Assembly: GCA_902794095.1 (NCBI GenBank)
Contig: CADBFZ010000010.1
Coordinates: 1 to 64,000, forward strand
DNA from: an uncultured Lachnospiraceae bacterium
GTDB lineage: Bacteria > Bacillota > Clostridia > Lachnospirales > Lachnospiraceae
Direction of reading: 5' to 3'
DNA: 64,000 nucleotides
Both the position numbers and the translations under genes were made by a program. The notes under the pieces are model-generated. The model worked only from the letters and a program-made list of their open reading frames with translations. It was not told the DNA's origin and did not search any database. This document shows, piece after piece, positions 23,486 to 31,938 of this stretch. The first letter of the stretch is position 1. Each line of letters opens with the position of its first letter.

Positions 23486-24473
23486 ATTTTCTTTTTATTT
23501 GTTTGATGCTTGCATTGTGAAGAGCTATGACAGAAATTGCCATAACGATACACGCCACTGCCATTTCGGCGTAGCATTTGATATAGAGATTACCGTGTCT
23601 CTGGACATAGTATTCCATATAACCGGTAAGAGACAAACCGAGTAAAAATGCAAGGATAAGAAGCAAATTGCCTGCCTTGAATCTGTGACCCGCGATAAGC
23701 TTACCCGTGCAGATGATGACCGTAATAAGGAGGAACACTCCCGCTACGATCTGCATGAGGCTGACAAAGCCGTTTGATCTGAGGAAAGAAGCGTCATATC
23801 TTGCACTGTCCAAAAGCGCCATGGCGCAAAAATACATAACGTAGGTTCTGAGTGCTGACCTTACTTTGATGCAGCCTGCGACGGCAATGCCGGTAATAAT
23901 TGCAAGAACCATAAACTTCCAGAAAAAGACTGCGGTTCTGTATTCCGATGTTCCGGCGGAAGTAAGCGAAGGATAGCTGAAGGGAAGTCTCTGATATTTA
24001 GGATTATCTATAACAGCCTTTCCTCTGTCGCATTCATTAAACATAGCTGTAAGAGAAACCAGTGTCATAAACAGCATGATTCCCGCCGATGTTGCGGACA
24101 GGATCTTTGCTTTGTATTTTTCGCCGGCAATGCATGCAGAAATGTATGAAGCAATAAACGCACCGATAACAATACCTGCTTCATGGAAACTTCCTTCCAT
24201 TGAAGAAAATGCGGCATAGAGTGATTCATAGCTTTCATAATGTGAATACCAGTGTATGAATCTTCCCAGATATAATGCAAAAACCGCAGATAAAATTATG
24301 TATAGGAAAAGAGAAAACTTTATCCTGAACCTTGCCACTTCTCCGTCTTCTCTGACCGGACACAAAGAAAGCGTCATCATCACCGATGCAATGAATGCAG
24401 TGACCATGATGAGCATACCGTATCCTATCTGAACATTTCCCGCATATACCGCAGTTACCGTCTGAGTGTTCAT
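23484..24473 (-). CDS. Polytopic membrane protein with Lgt-like features
   Basis: 329 residues with about eight hydrophobic helices and a short charged C-terminus (IKQIKRK). LYLGRFIHWYSHYES followed by SMEGSFHEAGIVIGAF resembles the region around the essential HGG motif of prolipoprotein diacylglyceryl transferase, but the HGG is HEA. The later TAMFNECDRGK occupies the place of the GRxGN-E region in altered form. It may be a divergent Lgt-fold protein rather than a working Lgt. Its start overlaps the stop of the upstream NAGPA-domain gene (ATGA), indicating joint function at the membrane. Its stop almost touches box 2 of the Zur operator. Function unknown. Confidence 0.7.
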   Translation of the reverse strand: MNTQTVTAVYAGNVQIGYGMLIMVTAFIASVMMTLSLCPVREDGEVARFRIKFSLFLYIILSAVFALYLGRFIHWYSHYESYESLYAAFSSMEGSFHEAGIVIGAFIASYISACIAGEKYKAKILSATSAGIMLFMTLVSLTAMFNECDRGKAVIDNPKYQRLPFSYPSLTSAGTSEYRTAVFFWKFMVLAIITGIAVAGCIKVRSALRTYVMYFCAMALLDSARYDASFLRSNGFVSLMQIVAGVFLLITVIICTGKLIAGHRFKAGNLLLILAFLLGLSLTGYMEYYVQRHGNLYIKCYAEMAVACIVMAISVIALHNASIKQIKRK

Positions 24474-26260
24474 TGTTCATCCTCCGGTACCGCTGTCGCA
24501 AAATAGATAATATCGCTGACTGTTCTTTCAACGCCCCAGTCAACATAGCTGTAGGGGCTGTCCCTCCAGATGATCTCCGCAGTCTGTCCGCCGTCCAACG
24601 TGTAGGCATTGTAGCAATGCTTTAAGAGCATGATGTCCTGCGCGCCTTTAAGAGGGCAACACTCTCTGTAAGGATACACATGCCCTATGGTCATCATAAG
24701 ATAGTGTCCCTCTCCTACCTGACCTATGGCTGAGCGTGAGTAGCTCTGCATGGTTTCACCGATACGGTAATTTAAGTTTTCTTTGGGCACACCGTTATCG
24801 ATCAGTACGGGACCGAATGATACGGAGAACAGGATATCGTTGTCGTCAACAAACTGCTGCGCTTCTTCTTTGGTAGTAAGTTCACCCGCATAGGAAAAGA
24901 TCATGTTTCCCTGTGTATCAAAGAAGCATGTATCAAGATATGTTCCTTCGCATCTGCAAACGGTGCGGTCATAAACGGTAAGACCTATGGATCTGAACTT
25001 ATAGAAATCTCCGTTCATGGCAACAACGGCATTTGCCTGGGAAGCAAGCTGTGATGCGTACATCTGGACACCGTATCCGTATGTATCTCCCGCAATCTTG
25101 CGTCTGAGCTGACTGGGATCTGCGATGAATACTTCCGCAAAGTTGCAGTAACAATTATTGCAGAATTCTTTCCATACAATCGCAAACATGGATTCATCTG
25201 CATAGTAGTAAATATGCTGACCCGGTGCGAATGTAACATTGGGATCAAAAACAAGCTGCTCATCTCCAATGAGCCTTTCGCTTCCTGCGGTAGCTTCAGC
25301 AATCATGAAAGGATCGGTAAGTTCATGGAATTTATCATCCGCCGGAACATAACCGCAAAGCGCATCCTCGGGGATTGAATAAAGCTTGGGGATATATACG
25401 AGATCTGCCAGGATTGTAGATTTGGTGTTATTGGCATAGAGCGCAACTTTATCCGAAAGAATCTCTGCGGATGTGGGATTTGCGCACACTCCTCCACCGA
25501 GTACGGTTAGGAGTTCATCCGTGGGAAGGATGGTCCATTTGCCGTTTTTAAATTCAAGAGTGATCAGAAGATCTGCGCATGCTTTCTCCGACGCTCCGGT
25601 AAGAACCGCTTCGGACGCATTCTTGTAAGCTTCTTCAACGACCCACTCCTGATATGAATCATCATCTTTATAAACTTCTCTTACTGCATGGCTTTGGATT
25701 ATTCCGTCAAGCTCTGTATCAAAGAGTTCGTCAACTCGCGCAGATGCTGCATTAAGATCCGAATAATATATTCTTACGGGAACAGAGGCAACAAGGTCTG
25801 TTACGCTCATATCGCCGAGATACTCATATGAATAACCTGATTTTAAATAGTCAAAATAAAGGGTTGCGGTGGGCTCGGAATAAAGTCCCGAAGCCTGTGC
25901 CTGAATGCCCGTTACGGACGCACTTCCGTACAAAGCATCGTACGCATCATTGATCCTGCCTTCTGAGAGCGCATTAAGAAAAGCCCCGGCTTCCTCTGCA
26001 GGATTTCCGCTTGGGTGAGCATAGAGCATATTTACATAGGGATAAAAGATACAGATAAGTATTATGAGAGCTGCGGACAAAATACCGAGAACTCCGGTAA
26101 GGAAGCGTGTTTTCTTTTTAACCGCAAGAACAATTGTCAGCAGGATCGATGCAAGAACCAAAACTACCAATATATACAAAAACCGGATGCGCCACGCAGG
26201 TAGTGTGGGCAGCGCATCAAACATTCTAAGAAAACTTTCTCTAACGATCTTAAACGGCAT
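24470..26260 (-). CDS. Membrane-anchored NAGPA (phosphodiester glycosidase) domain protein
   Basis: 596 residues. Two TM helices (28-47, 52-77), then an extracellular NTF2-like region ~84-250 (AGAFLNALSEGRINDAYDAL ... NGKWTILPTDEL), a linker, and a NAGPA/DUF2233 domain ~375-590. NAGPA hallmarks: VVAMNGDFY (MNGDF), SRSAIGQ (508-514) and YTLDGGQTAE (LDGG at 555-558). The family includes the enzyme uncovering mannose-6-phosphate by hydrolysing a GlcNAc phosphodiester. Bacterial members act on cell-wall or exopolysaccharide phosphodiesters. Two pairs of cysteines (NNCYC, ECC) may form disulfides. Coupled to the Lgt-like gene. A second NAGPA locus lies at 34-37 kb with the modules on separate genes. 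Confidence 0.8.
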   Translation of the reverse strand: MPFKIVRESFLRMFDALPTLPAWRIRFLYILVVLVLASILLTIVLAVKKKTRFLTGVLGILSAALIILICIFYPYVNMLYAHPSGNPAEEAGAFLNALSEGRINDAYDALYGSASVTGIQAQASGLYSEPTATLYFDYLKSGYSYEYLGDMSVTDLVASVPVRIYYSDLNAASARVDELFDTELDGIIQSHAVREVYKDDDSYQEWVVEEAYKNASEAVLTGASEKACADLLITLEFKNGKWTILPTDELLTVLGGGVCANPTSAEILSDKVALYANNTKSTILADLVYIPKLYSIPEDALCGYVPADDKFHELTDPFMIAEATAGSERLIGDEQLVFDPNVTFAPGQHIYYYADESMFAIVWKEFCNNCYCNFAEVFIADPSQLRRKIAGDTYGYGVQMYASQLASQANAVVAMNGDFYKFRSIGLTVYDRTVCRCEGTYLDTCFFDTQGNMIFSYAGELTTKEEAQQFVDDNDILFSVSFGPVLIDNGVPKENLNYRIGETMQSYSRSAIGQVGEGHYLMMTIGHVYPYRECCPLKGAQDIMLLKHCYNAYTLDGGQTAEIIWRDSPYSYVDWGVERTVSDIIYFATAVPEDEQ

Positions 26261-26400
26261 AAACGGTAATTCTCTCCCCTTAATTACCTATCCATTATAC
26301 AGTATCGGACGGGCATTTGCGAAAATTAATAAAGTGTTCGGTTGCACAATCCCCCGCAGGATTATAAAATCCATATACAAACATACGTTCGGAGAGGGCT

Positions 26401-26676
26401 ATGAGTAAAGTATTTGTGGAAGTGACTGCAAAATTTGATAAAGACGGTAAAATAGAACCCTTGCAGGTATCCTGGACGGACGGCACCAGATATCCCGTGG
26501 ACAAGGTTGTGAGTGTATGCCGCGCAGTCTCCACGGGCGGAGGCGGTGTGGGGCTCAGGTATACATGCAGGATATGCGGAAAGAGCGCCTTCGTATTCTA
26601 TTCCGAGCGCGACCACAGATGGTTTGTGGAGGGCAAGGAGGGACGACGGTCCGATTGGGTTTATACCGTAATATAA
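26401..26676 (+). CDS. Small conserved protein of unknown function
   Basis: 91 residues, soluble. MSKVFVEVTAKFDKDGKI, LQVSWTDGTRYPVDKVV and GGVGLRYTCRICGK ... DHRWFVEGKE resemble a small family found beside varied genes in Firmicutes (pattern: V-D-x-V-x-x-x-R-A ... GGxGxRYTxxI). A CRICGK segment adds one CxxC. No catalytic motif is recognised. It is divergent from the NAGPA gene and convergent with the HD-GYP gene, sharing a terminator 3 bases past its stop. Start at ATG 26401 follows GGAGAGGGCT. Confidence 0.75.
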   Translation: MSKVFVEVTAKFDKDGKIEPLQVSWTDGTRYPVDKVVSVCRAVSTGGGGVGLRYTCRICGKSAFVFYSERDHRWFVEGKEGRRSDWVYTVI

Positions 26677-26678
26677 AA

Positions 26679-26700
26679 CACCCCGTAGATTTACGGGGTG
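26679..26700. terminator. Bidirectional terminator
   Basis: CACCCCGTA / TACGGGGTG perfect 9-bp stem with 4-base loop, AAAA on the left and ATATTAT on the right, between convergent genes. Confidence 0.75.
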
Positions 26701-26703
26701 ATA

Positions 26704-27810
26704 TTATTCTATAACCATCGAAGCGCAGTTGATGTCTTCGAGAAGATTGTATTTCTTACCTGTCTTGAATCCGATGACAATGGGTCGCATGGGATAGCCG
26801 GGATTATTGGCAACGACCTTACCCATCTCACCGTTTGAGAGCTGTACATAAGAATCAACCGGGAAGATGATGACTGAATCCATGAAGCTTGAGATTGCTT
26901 TGGTATCGAGCTCTGTGGACATACCGAATATCATCTCGAGTGCTTCTCTCTTGGGGAAGCCTTTCTTATAAGGACGCTCTGTAACGAGTGCATCGTAAAT
27001 ATCGGCTACGGCAAGGATCTTGGCAAATTTGCTGATCGCATCTCCGGTAACGCCCAGAGGATATCCTCTTCCGTTAATCTTCTCGTGATGCTGGAGAACG
27101 CCTTTCATGATGTCCTCGTTGAACGCATTCTTTTCCTTCAGGATCTTGAATCCGAATAATGAGTGCTGCTTCATGAGAGCGAATTCATCATCATCGAGTT
27201 TGCCGGGCTTATTTAAGATTTCAAGAGGGATGTTTGATTTACCGAGATCGTGAAGAAGTCCCGATACACCGATGTCCCTGATTTCTTCCTGTGAGAGACC
27301 GTAATTTCTTCCGATGATCATACCCATTGTGGCTACGTCAACGGAATGTTTGAAAGTATATTCGTCACTGACCTTGATCAGGTTAATATCGACTGCAATG
27401 GCGTTGTTTGCTTCGATTGCTTTAACAAGTTCGCCGGTTACATTATTGGTAGCTTCGAGGAAATTCTCGGATTCAACGTTGTCGTAAAGGAACTGAACAC
27501 CTTCGCCGACTCGTTTGATAACTTCTTTACTGAGTGAAACCTTGCTCTTATCCTCAACACGGCTCTTTTCGATTAGTTCTTTGGTATATGCGGGAAGCTG
27601 AGCCTCGAGGGAATGGATCTCATCGGGATCCGGCTCACCCTCGGACACGTAAATGCCGCCTATTGATTTCTTCTGAAGATACTCGATCTGGAAATCATCC
27701 AAATAAGCACCCTTCGCAATAAGTTCGCGACCGGTTTTATCAAGAATCGACTGATCGATCCTCATACCCGGCTGAAGAACTCTTGTACTTACAAACTTGC
27801 GTTTAATCAT
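26704..27810 (-). CDS. HD-GYP domain protein, probable cyclic-di-GMP phosphodiesterase
   Basis: 368 residues from ATG 27810 (GAGGGG just upstream). An N-terminal DUF3391-like region ~5-55 (RVLQPGMRIDQSILDKTGRE), then HD-GYP ~145-310: SGLLHDLGK with His187-Asp188, VLQHHEKINGRGYP (His241, His242, GYP 249-251), and AKILAVADIYDAL with RPYKKG. These are the metal-binding and c-di-GMP-specific residues, so hydrolysis of c-di-GMP is expected. The C-terminal ~55 residues are a small beta domain. No GGDEF partner in the window. It overlaps the upstream PrsA-like gene by 8 bases, so translation is coupled. Confidence 0.9.
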   Translation of the reverse strand: MIKRKFVSTRVLQPGMRIDQSILDKTGRELIAKGAYLDDFQIEYLQKKSIGGIYVSEGEPDPDEIHSLEAQLPAYTKELIEKSRVEDKSKVSLSKEVIKRVGEGVQFLYDNVESENFLEATNNVTGELVKAIEANNAIAVDINLIKVSDEYTFKHSVDVATMGMIIGRNYGLSQEEIRDIGVSGLLHDLGKSNIPLEILNKPGKLDDDEFALMKQHSLFGFKILKEKNAFNEDIMKGVLQHHEKINGRGYPLGVTGDAISKFAKILAVADIYDALVTERPYKKGFPKREALEMIFGMSTELDTKAISSFMDSVIIFPVDSYVQLSNGEMGKVVANNPGYPMRPIVIGFKTGKKYNLLEDINCASMVIE

Positions 27811-28870
27811 CCGGCCCCTCGCCATCCAAATACTCGTCGTAGATTTCAAAAAAACTGCAGGTTGTAATCTCAGGATCGTAATTAAGAGTTACTGTCTTCC
27901 AAAGTTCACTGTTTAAATTTCTGATAAGGCTTCCGACATATTCATCATATACGGATTCAAACGCTTCATCTCTGAGTCTGCGCGTTATAAGCACTTTGTT
28001 TTCATCCGTCTGTGTTCTGTCCAGCGGAAGGATACATTGCATCAGATACAATCCGTCCGCAGTGCCCACTATATCACTGACCTCTCCGCCGGCCAGGGAG
28101 AATGCTTCCTCCTCCACCGCGATATCCATGGTTCCTTTTCCGAATGAGATGACCGATTCACCGGCCTCGTTGTATCTCATCGCTTCGGTTTCAAAATCAA
28201 GACTTCCGTCAATGATTCCTTCCCTGATACCCTGGAGCGTCTTATATACTCTTTCATAATCACTGTCCATGTATGGAATCAGCGAGTCACCGTTTTTATA
28301 TGCGGTGCGCATATAGATGATCCTGACTTTGACAAATCTTGCTTCATCATCGGAGATCTCGGGGGATATGTCCTTAATGATCTCATCATAAGCAACCTGA
28401 GCCATGGCCATCTCGTAGTACATGTTCTCAACGAGTTCCTCGGTTATTCCAAGCTCGTCGATCTCCGCCTGTGAAAGCGAAGAATAATAGTCCATTGCAG
28501 CTTCTCTTACTGCATTTAATGTAGCGGAATCAAGTGAAAGTCCTCTGTCTTCCGCCATCAGATACATGGTTTTGATCTGTGCAAGCTGAGCAAGTGCCGT
28601 GTTCTTAACGCTCTCCTCGAATGTAACACCATCCGATGTAACGTTTCTGATTTCCTCACCGAAGACATTCTCATAAGTCTTCTGGATATTGGTTATGTAG
28701 ATCATCAGTTCCTGCAAGCTGCAGCTTTCACTGCCGACGATAAAAACCTCGTCCTTGTTGAAACCGGTGGTAAGCACGACCTGTGCCTTGCCACAGCCCG
28801 CTAAAAGGCAGATGGCAAGGAACGCACATAAGGCCGGCATTAATTTTTTCCGTAAAATATATCGAAACAT
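27803..28870 (-). CDS. PrsA/SurA-like peptidyl-prolyl isomerase lipoprotein
   Basis: About 355 residues. The start at 28870 gives a lipoprotein signal (MFRYILRKKLMPALCAFLAI then LLAGC); a TTG at 28888 is an alternative. A SurA_N-like helical chaperone part (~45-180) precedes a parvulin-like segment ~185-300: VKVRIIYMRT, FETEAMRYNE, FGKGTMDIAVEEEAFSLAGG and DGLYLMQCI, the usual rotamase landmarks, with weak conservation of catalytic positions. Such proteins fold secreted proteins outside the membrane. It sits between ilvE and the HD-GYP gene in one unit; the latter overlaps its end. Confidence 0.8.
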   Translation of the reverse strand: MFRYILRKKLMPALCAFLAICLLAGCGKAQVVLTTGFNKDEVFIVGSESCSLQELMIYITNIQKTYENVFGEEIRNVTSDGVTFEESVKNTALAQLAQIKTMYLMAEDRGLSLDSATLNAVREAAMDYYSSLSQAEIDELGITEELVENMYYEMAMAQVAYDEIIKDISPEISDDEARFVKVRIIYMRTAYKNGDSLIPYMDSDYERVYKTLQGIREGIIDGSLDFETEAMRYNEAGESVISFGKGTMDIAVEEEAFSLAGGEVSDIVGTADGLYLMQCILPLDRTQTDENKVLITRRLRDEAFESVYDEYVGSLIRNLNSELWKTVTLNYDPEITTCSFFEIYDEYLDGEGPDD

Positions 28871-28884
28871 AAATCCGGATCGGA

Positions 28885-29913
28885 TCAAATCTTAATCTCG
28901 TGAACCCATCCTTCGGGAGCTTCTAAGCGACCCATCTGAATTCCGGTGAGGGTGTCGTAGAGCTTCTTGGTAACAGGTCCCATCTCTTCCATTCCGCTGG
29001 GGAAGCAGATCTCTTTGCCGTGATCGTTGATCTTGCCGACAGGAGAGATAACTGCTGCGGTTCCGCAAAGTCCGCACTCTGCCATATCCGCAACTTCCTC
29101 GAGAGTGATCTCTCTCTCCTCAGCTTCAAGTCCGAGATAATCTCTTGCAACCTGGATAAGGCTTCTTCTGGTGATTGAAGGAAGAATGCTGTTTGACTTG
29201 GGAGTAACAACCTTGCCGTCCTTGGTTACGAACAGGAAGTTTGCACCGCCGGTCTCCTCAACCTTGGTTCTGGTAGCGGCATCGAGGTACATATTCTCGG
29301 CGAATCCCTCTTCATGAGCGGTAACGATTGCGTGAAGGCTCATTGCATAGTTGAGACCTGCCTTGATGTTTCCGGTTCCGTGAGGTGCCGCACGGTCGAA
29401 ATCGGATACCTTGATAACGATGGGCTTAGCGCCTCCCTTGAAGTAAGGTCCTACGGGAGTTACAAGGATTCTGAACTGATACTCGTCAGCGGGCTTAACG
29501 CCGATAACAGGGTTGGATCCGAACATGTAAGGTCTGACATAGAGAGTAGCACCGCTTCCGTAAGGAGGTACGAATGCTGCGTTTGCCTTAATGGTCTTCT
29601 CAACTGCTTCGATGAATCTTCCATCGGGAAGAGTAGGCATCTCGAGTCTTGCAGCAGACTGATTGAGACGCTCAGCGTTAAGGTCGGGGCGGAAAGTTAC
29701 AATACGTCCGTCCTCGGTGGTATATGCTTTAAGTCCTTCAAATACGGTCTGTGCGTACTGAAGAACGCCTGCGCACTCGTTAAGCACGACCTTATCGTCT
29801 GTGGTAATCTCACCGTCATCCCACTTGCCGTCCTTAAAGTTAGAGACGTAGCGATAATCGGTTTTGATATAACCAAATCCTAAGTTTCCCCAATCAATAT
29901 CTTTCTTTTCCAT
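28885..29913 (-). CDS. ilvE: Branched-chain amino acid aminotransferase
   Basis: 342 residues, fold-type IV PLP enzyme. GTGNIKAGLNYA places the PLP lysine at Lys184; VFEGLKAY, FRPDLNAERLNQSA, YVRPYMFG and EETGGANFLFV follow class IV order of the long (eukaryote-like) BCAT branch. It converts leucine, isoleucine and valine to their 2-oxo acids with 2-oxoglutarate, and the reverse in synthesis. A good sigma-A type promoter is 46-75 bases upstream. It is the first gene of a unit with the PrsA-like and HD-GYP genes. Confidence 0.93.
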   Translation of the reverse strand: MEKKDIDWGNLGFGYIKTDYRYVSNFKDGKWDDGEITTDDKVVLNECAGVLQYAQTVFEGLKAYTTEDGRIVTFRPDLNAERLNQSAARLEMPTLPDGRFIEAVEKTIKANAAFVPPYGSGATLYVRPYMFGSNPVIGVKPADEYQFRILVTPVGPYFKGGAKPIVIKVSDFDRAAPHGTGNIKAGLNYAMSLHAIVTAHEEGFAENMYLDAATRTKVEETGGANFLFVTKDGKVVTPKSNSILPSITRRSLIQVARDYLGLEAEEREITLEEVADMAECGLCGTAAVISPVGKINDHGKEICFPSGMEEMGPVTKKLYDTLTGIQMGRLEAPEGWVHEIKI

Positions 29914-29959
29914 TCAGATCCGCCTTCTTTCTATAGAAATTTAAAAAAAACTTTAAAAT

Positions 29960-29988
29960 ATTTTAGCACAACGCGGTTTTTGGTACAA
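29960..29988 (-). promoter_or_regulatory. ilvE promoter
   Basis: On the minus strand TTGTAC (29988-29983), 17-base spacer, TAAAAT (29965-29960). It overlaps a possible extended -10 (TGGTACAAT) for the divergent lipoprotein gene on the plus strand at 29981-29989. Confidence 0.6.
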
Positions 29989-30026
29989 TAATCTATGTAT
30001 TTACTACTTTTGAGGGAAATTTGGAA

Positions 30027-31238
30027 ATGAAAATCTGTAAGAAAATAAACCTTTCGCTGATATCAGCGTTTCTGATGCTGTCTATGGGCGCATGTTCGCA
30101 ATCTCCTGCAGTGCCCGTCCAGACTACAAATACCACAAATACCGAAGAAACTGTATCACCTGTGGCTGAGCCGGAACCCGAACCCGAGCCTTCCCCCGAG
30201 GAAATCCTCCCCGTAACCGTCGAGATCTTGGGAAAAGAATACGAAGAAAGCACCACCTACCTTGATCTGTCCGATATGCATCCCGAAGATATCTCGGAAG
30301 TATCGGAGAAAATGGCTGAGCTTCCTGAACTTGCGGAAGTTAATCTGATGGTCGAAGGAAATGAACCGCTCCTCTCCCTTCCCGCGGTTTGCGTACTTAA
30401 AGAGGCTCACCCGAATGTTCATTTCATCTATGAATTCGACATGTATGAGCAGCACCTGACCACAGAAGATGCCGAAGTATGCTATGTGAAGGCTGAAATC
30501 GGAAATGAGGGCGAGGAAACCATACGCCAGGCTCTTACGGTACTTGATAAATGTGAATACTTCCTGCTTGATGATTGCGGAATAGATGATGAGATAATGG
30601 CAAAGATCCGTGAGGATTTCCCTAAGACCAAGGTTGTATGGAGAGTACATGTGGGCTGGAAATCAGCGCTTACGGACGATCAGGTCATCCGTATGACCCA
30701 TGGGATCAATGACTCCATGACAGGACCTTTGAAATACTGCAACGAGGTCATCTATATGGATCTCGGCCACGATGCGGGCATTACCGATATTTCATTTATT
30801 GAAAACATGCCGGACCTTGAATGTCTTATTTTGTCGGATGCGCAGTTTACGGATCTGACTCCGCTTACAGGCTGCAGCAAGCTCACATGGCTTGAACTTG
30901 TAAGCTGCTATCATATACAGAACCTGCCAATTATCGCGGATATGGAATCGATCAAGTATCTCAACATCAGCTATACCCGCACAAGCGATATCAGCGGAAT
31001 CATAGATATGAATCTTGACCGCTTCAGCTGCATCGGAAATCCTTTATCAAGAGATTCATTCGATGAATACGCAGAGGCACATCCCGATTGCATATGCGTT
31101 TACAGCGGTAATCCTTACGGATACGGATGGAGATACAACGACTACGGATACACCTTCTTCGATTATTACGCAAGAATGCGTGAAGTATTCAGATATACGG
31201 AAGGAAGCCCCGGCGGATTCAAGATGCCGGAGGAATAG
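30027..31238 (+). CDS. LRR-like surface lipoprotein
   Basis: About 403 residues. I take ATG 30027 (GAGGGA about 10 bases upstream) although an in-frame TTG exists at 30021. Lipoprotein signal with MLSMGAC (lipid Cys ~23). A Thr-rich and EPEPEP linker to ~65, then two parts: 70-~230 with SDMHPEDISEVSEKMAELP and YFLLDDCGIDDEIM, and ~240-360 with leucine-rich-repeat spacing (CLILSDAQFTDLTPLTGCSK, LTWLELVSCYHIQNLP, IKYLNISYTRTSDISGI). The last 45 residues are Tyr/Gly rich. LRR lipoproteins usually bind proteins or wall components. No enzyme motif. It is alone in its unit. Confidence 0.8.
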   Translation: MKICKKINLSLISAFLMLSMGACSQSPAVPVQTTNTTNTEETVSPVAEPEPEPEPSPEEILPVTVEILGKEYEESTTYLDLSDMHPEDISEVSEKMAELPELAEVNLMVEGNEPLLSLPAVCVLKEAHPNVHFIYEFDMYEQHLTTEDAEVCYVKAEIGNEGEETIRQALTVLDKCEYFLLDDCGIDDEIMAKIREDFPKTKVVWRVHVGWKSALTDDQVIRMTHGINDSMTGPLKYCNEVIYMDLGHDAGITDISFIENMPDLECLILSDAQFTDLTPLTGCSKLTWLELVSCYHIQNLPIIADMESIKYLNISYTRTSDISGIIDMNLDRFSCIGNPLSRDSFDEYAEAHPDCICVYSGNPYGYGWRYNDYGYTFFDYYARMREVFRYTEGSPGGFKMPEE

Positions 31239-31243
31239 TGACG

Positions 31244-31396
31244 GTTCCTGCATTCCTGGGGTCCTGCCGTGGCGCACGACTGTCTCGCTTTTCGGGATCA
31301 AGCGGCCATAGAACCTTGATAGTTTTACCTCATGCCGCAGACCACCGAAGTCTCGACAGCTCATGCATCCACGTCACCCCGCGGAATGCAGGAGCC
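31244..31396. repeat. Long imperfect inverted repeat (about 150 nt)
   Basis: CCTGCATTCC at 31247-31256 is matched by GGAATGCAGG at 31383-31392, and the arms can be paired further inward with bulges (GGGGT/ACCCC, CGTGG/CCACG, CTGTC/GACAG). At the apex ATCAAG (31297-31302) can pair with CTTGAT (31315-31320). Local GC is clearly higher than its surroundings. No open frame of note spans it. It lies between two convergent genes, just before their shared terminator. Confidence 0.55.
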
Positions 31397-31414
31397 TTCT
31401 CTTCTGTCATCAAA

Positions 31415-31441
31415 AAAGCCTGAAGCTATGCTTCAGGCTTT
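31415..31441. terminator. Bidirectional terminator at the folA end
   Basis: AAAGCCTGAAG / CTTCAGGCTTT, 11-bp stem with short loop, A-run before and TCTTT after. The right arm overlaps the folA stop codon. Confidence 0.8.
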
Positions 31442-31924
31442 CTTTCTCTCATATGTTACGAAGTGATAAGTCAGATCAAATGATGTCATCTCATCGGATG
31501 TGTTAGTAATCTCCCACTCTTCATCGGCATCAAGATCATGGAAGTAAGTGTCTGCTTCAAATGCATGATCGATGCGGGTTACGATTGCTTTGTCGCAATA
31601 AGGAAGAAGCTGATCGTAGATGGTGCCTCCACCGATTACAAAAACTTCATCATCGATTTCTTTAACCATCTCAAGAAGTTCATCAACGCTGTGAGCTACC
31701 TTCGCTCCCTCAACGGCATATTCGGGATCACGGCTCATGATGATGTTGGTTCTGTTCTTAAGAGGAAGTCCTCCGGGAAATGTGCAAAGAGTCTTTCTAC
31801 CGAGGATGACCGTATGTCCGGTGGTCAGCTCTTTAAAGTTCTTGTGATCTTCCTTGATCCTTACCAGAAGATCGTCTTTATTACCGATCGCCCAGTTGGT
31901 ATCTGCAGCAACAATTATAGTCAT
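31433..31924 (-). CDS. folA: Dihydrofolate reductase
   Basis: 163 residues. MTIIVAADTNWAIGNKDDLLVRIKED is the DHFR N-terminus, then TVILGRKTL (NADPH site), FPGGLPLKNRTNIIMSRD and VFVIGGGTIYDQLLP. Asp26 (KEDHKNFK) matches the catalytic acid region. It reduces dihydrofolate, regenerating the cofactor oxidised by thymidylate synthase, whose gene precedes it by 14 bases. The thyA-folA pair is a common operon. Confidence 0.94.
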   Translation of the reverse strand: MTIIVAADTNWAIGNKDDLLVRIKEDHKNFKELTTGHTVILGRKTLCTFPGGLPLKNRTNIIMSRDPEYAVEGAKVAHSVDELLEMVKEIDDEVFVIGGGTIYDQLLPYCDKAIVTRIDHAFEADTYFHDLDADEEWEITNTSDEMTSFDLTYHFVTYERKKA

Positions 31925-31938
31925 TTAAAACCTCACAC

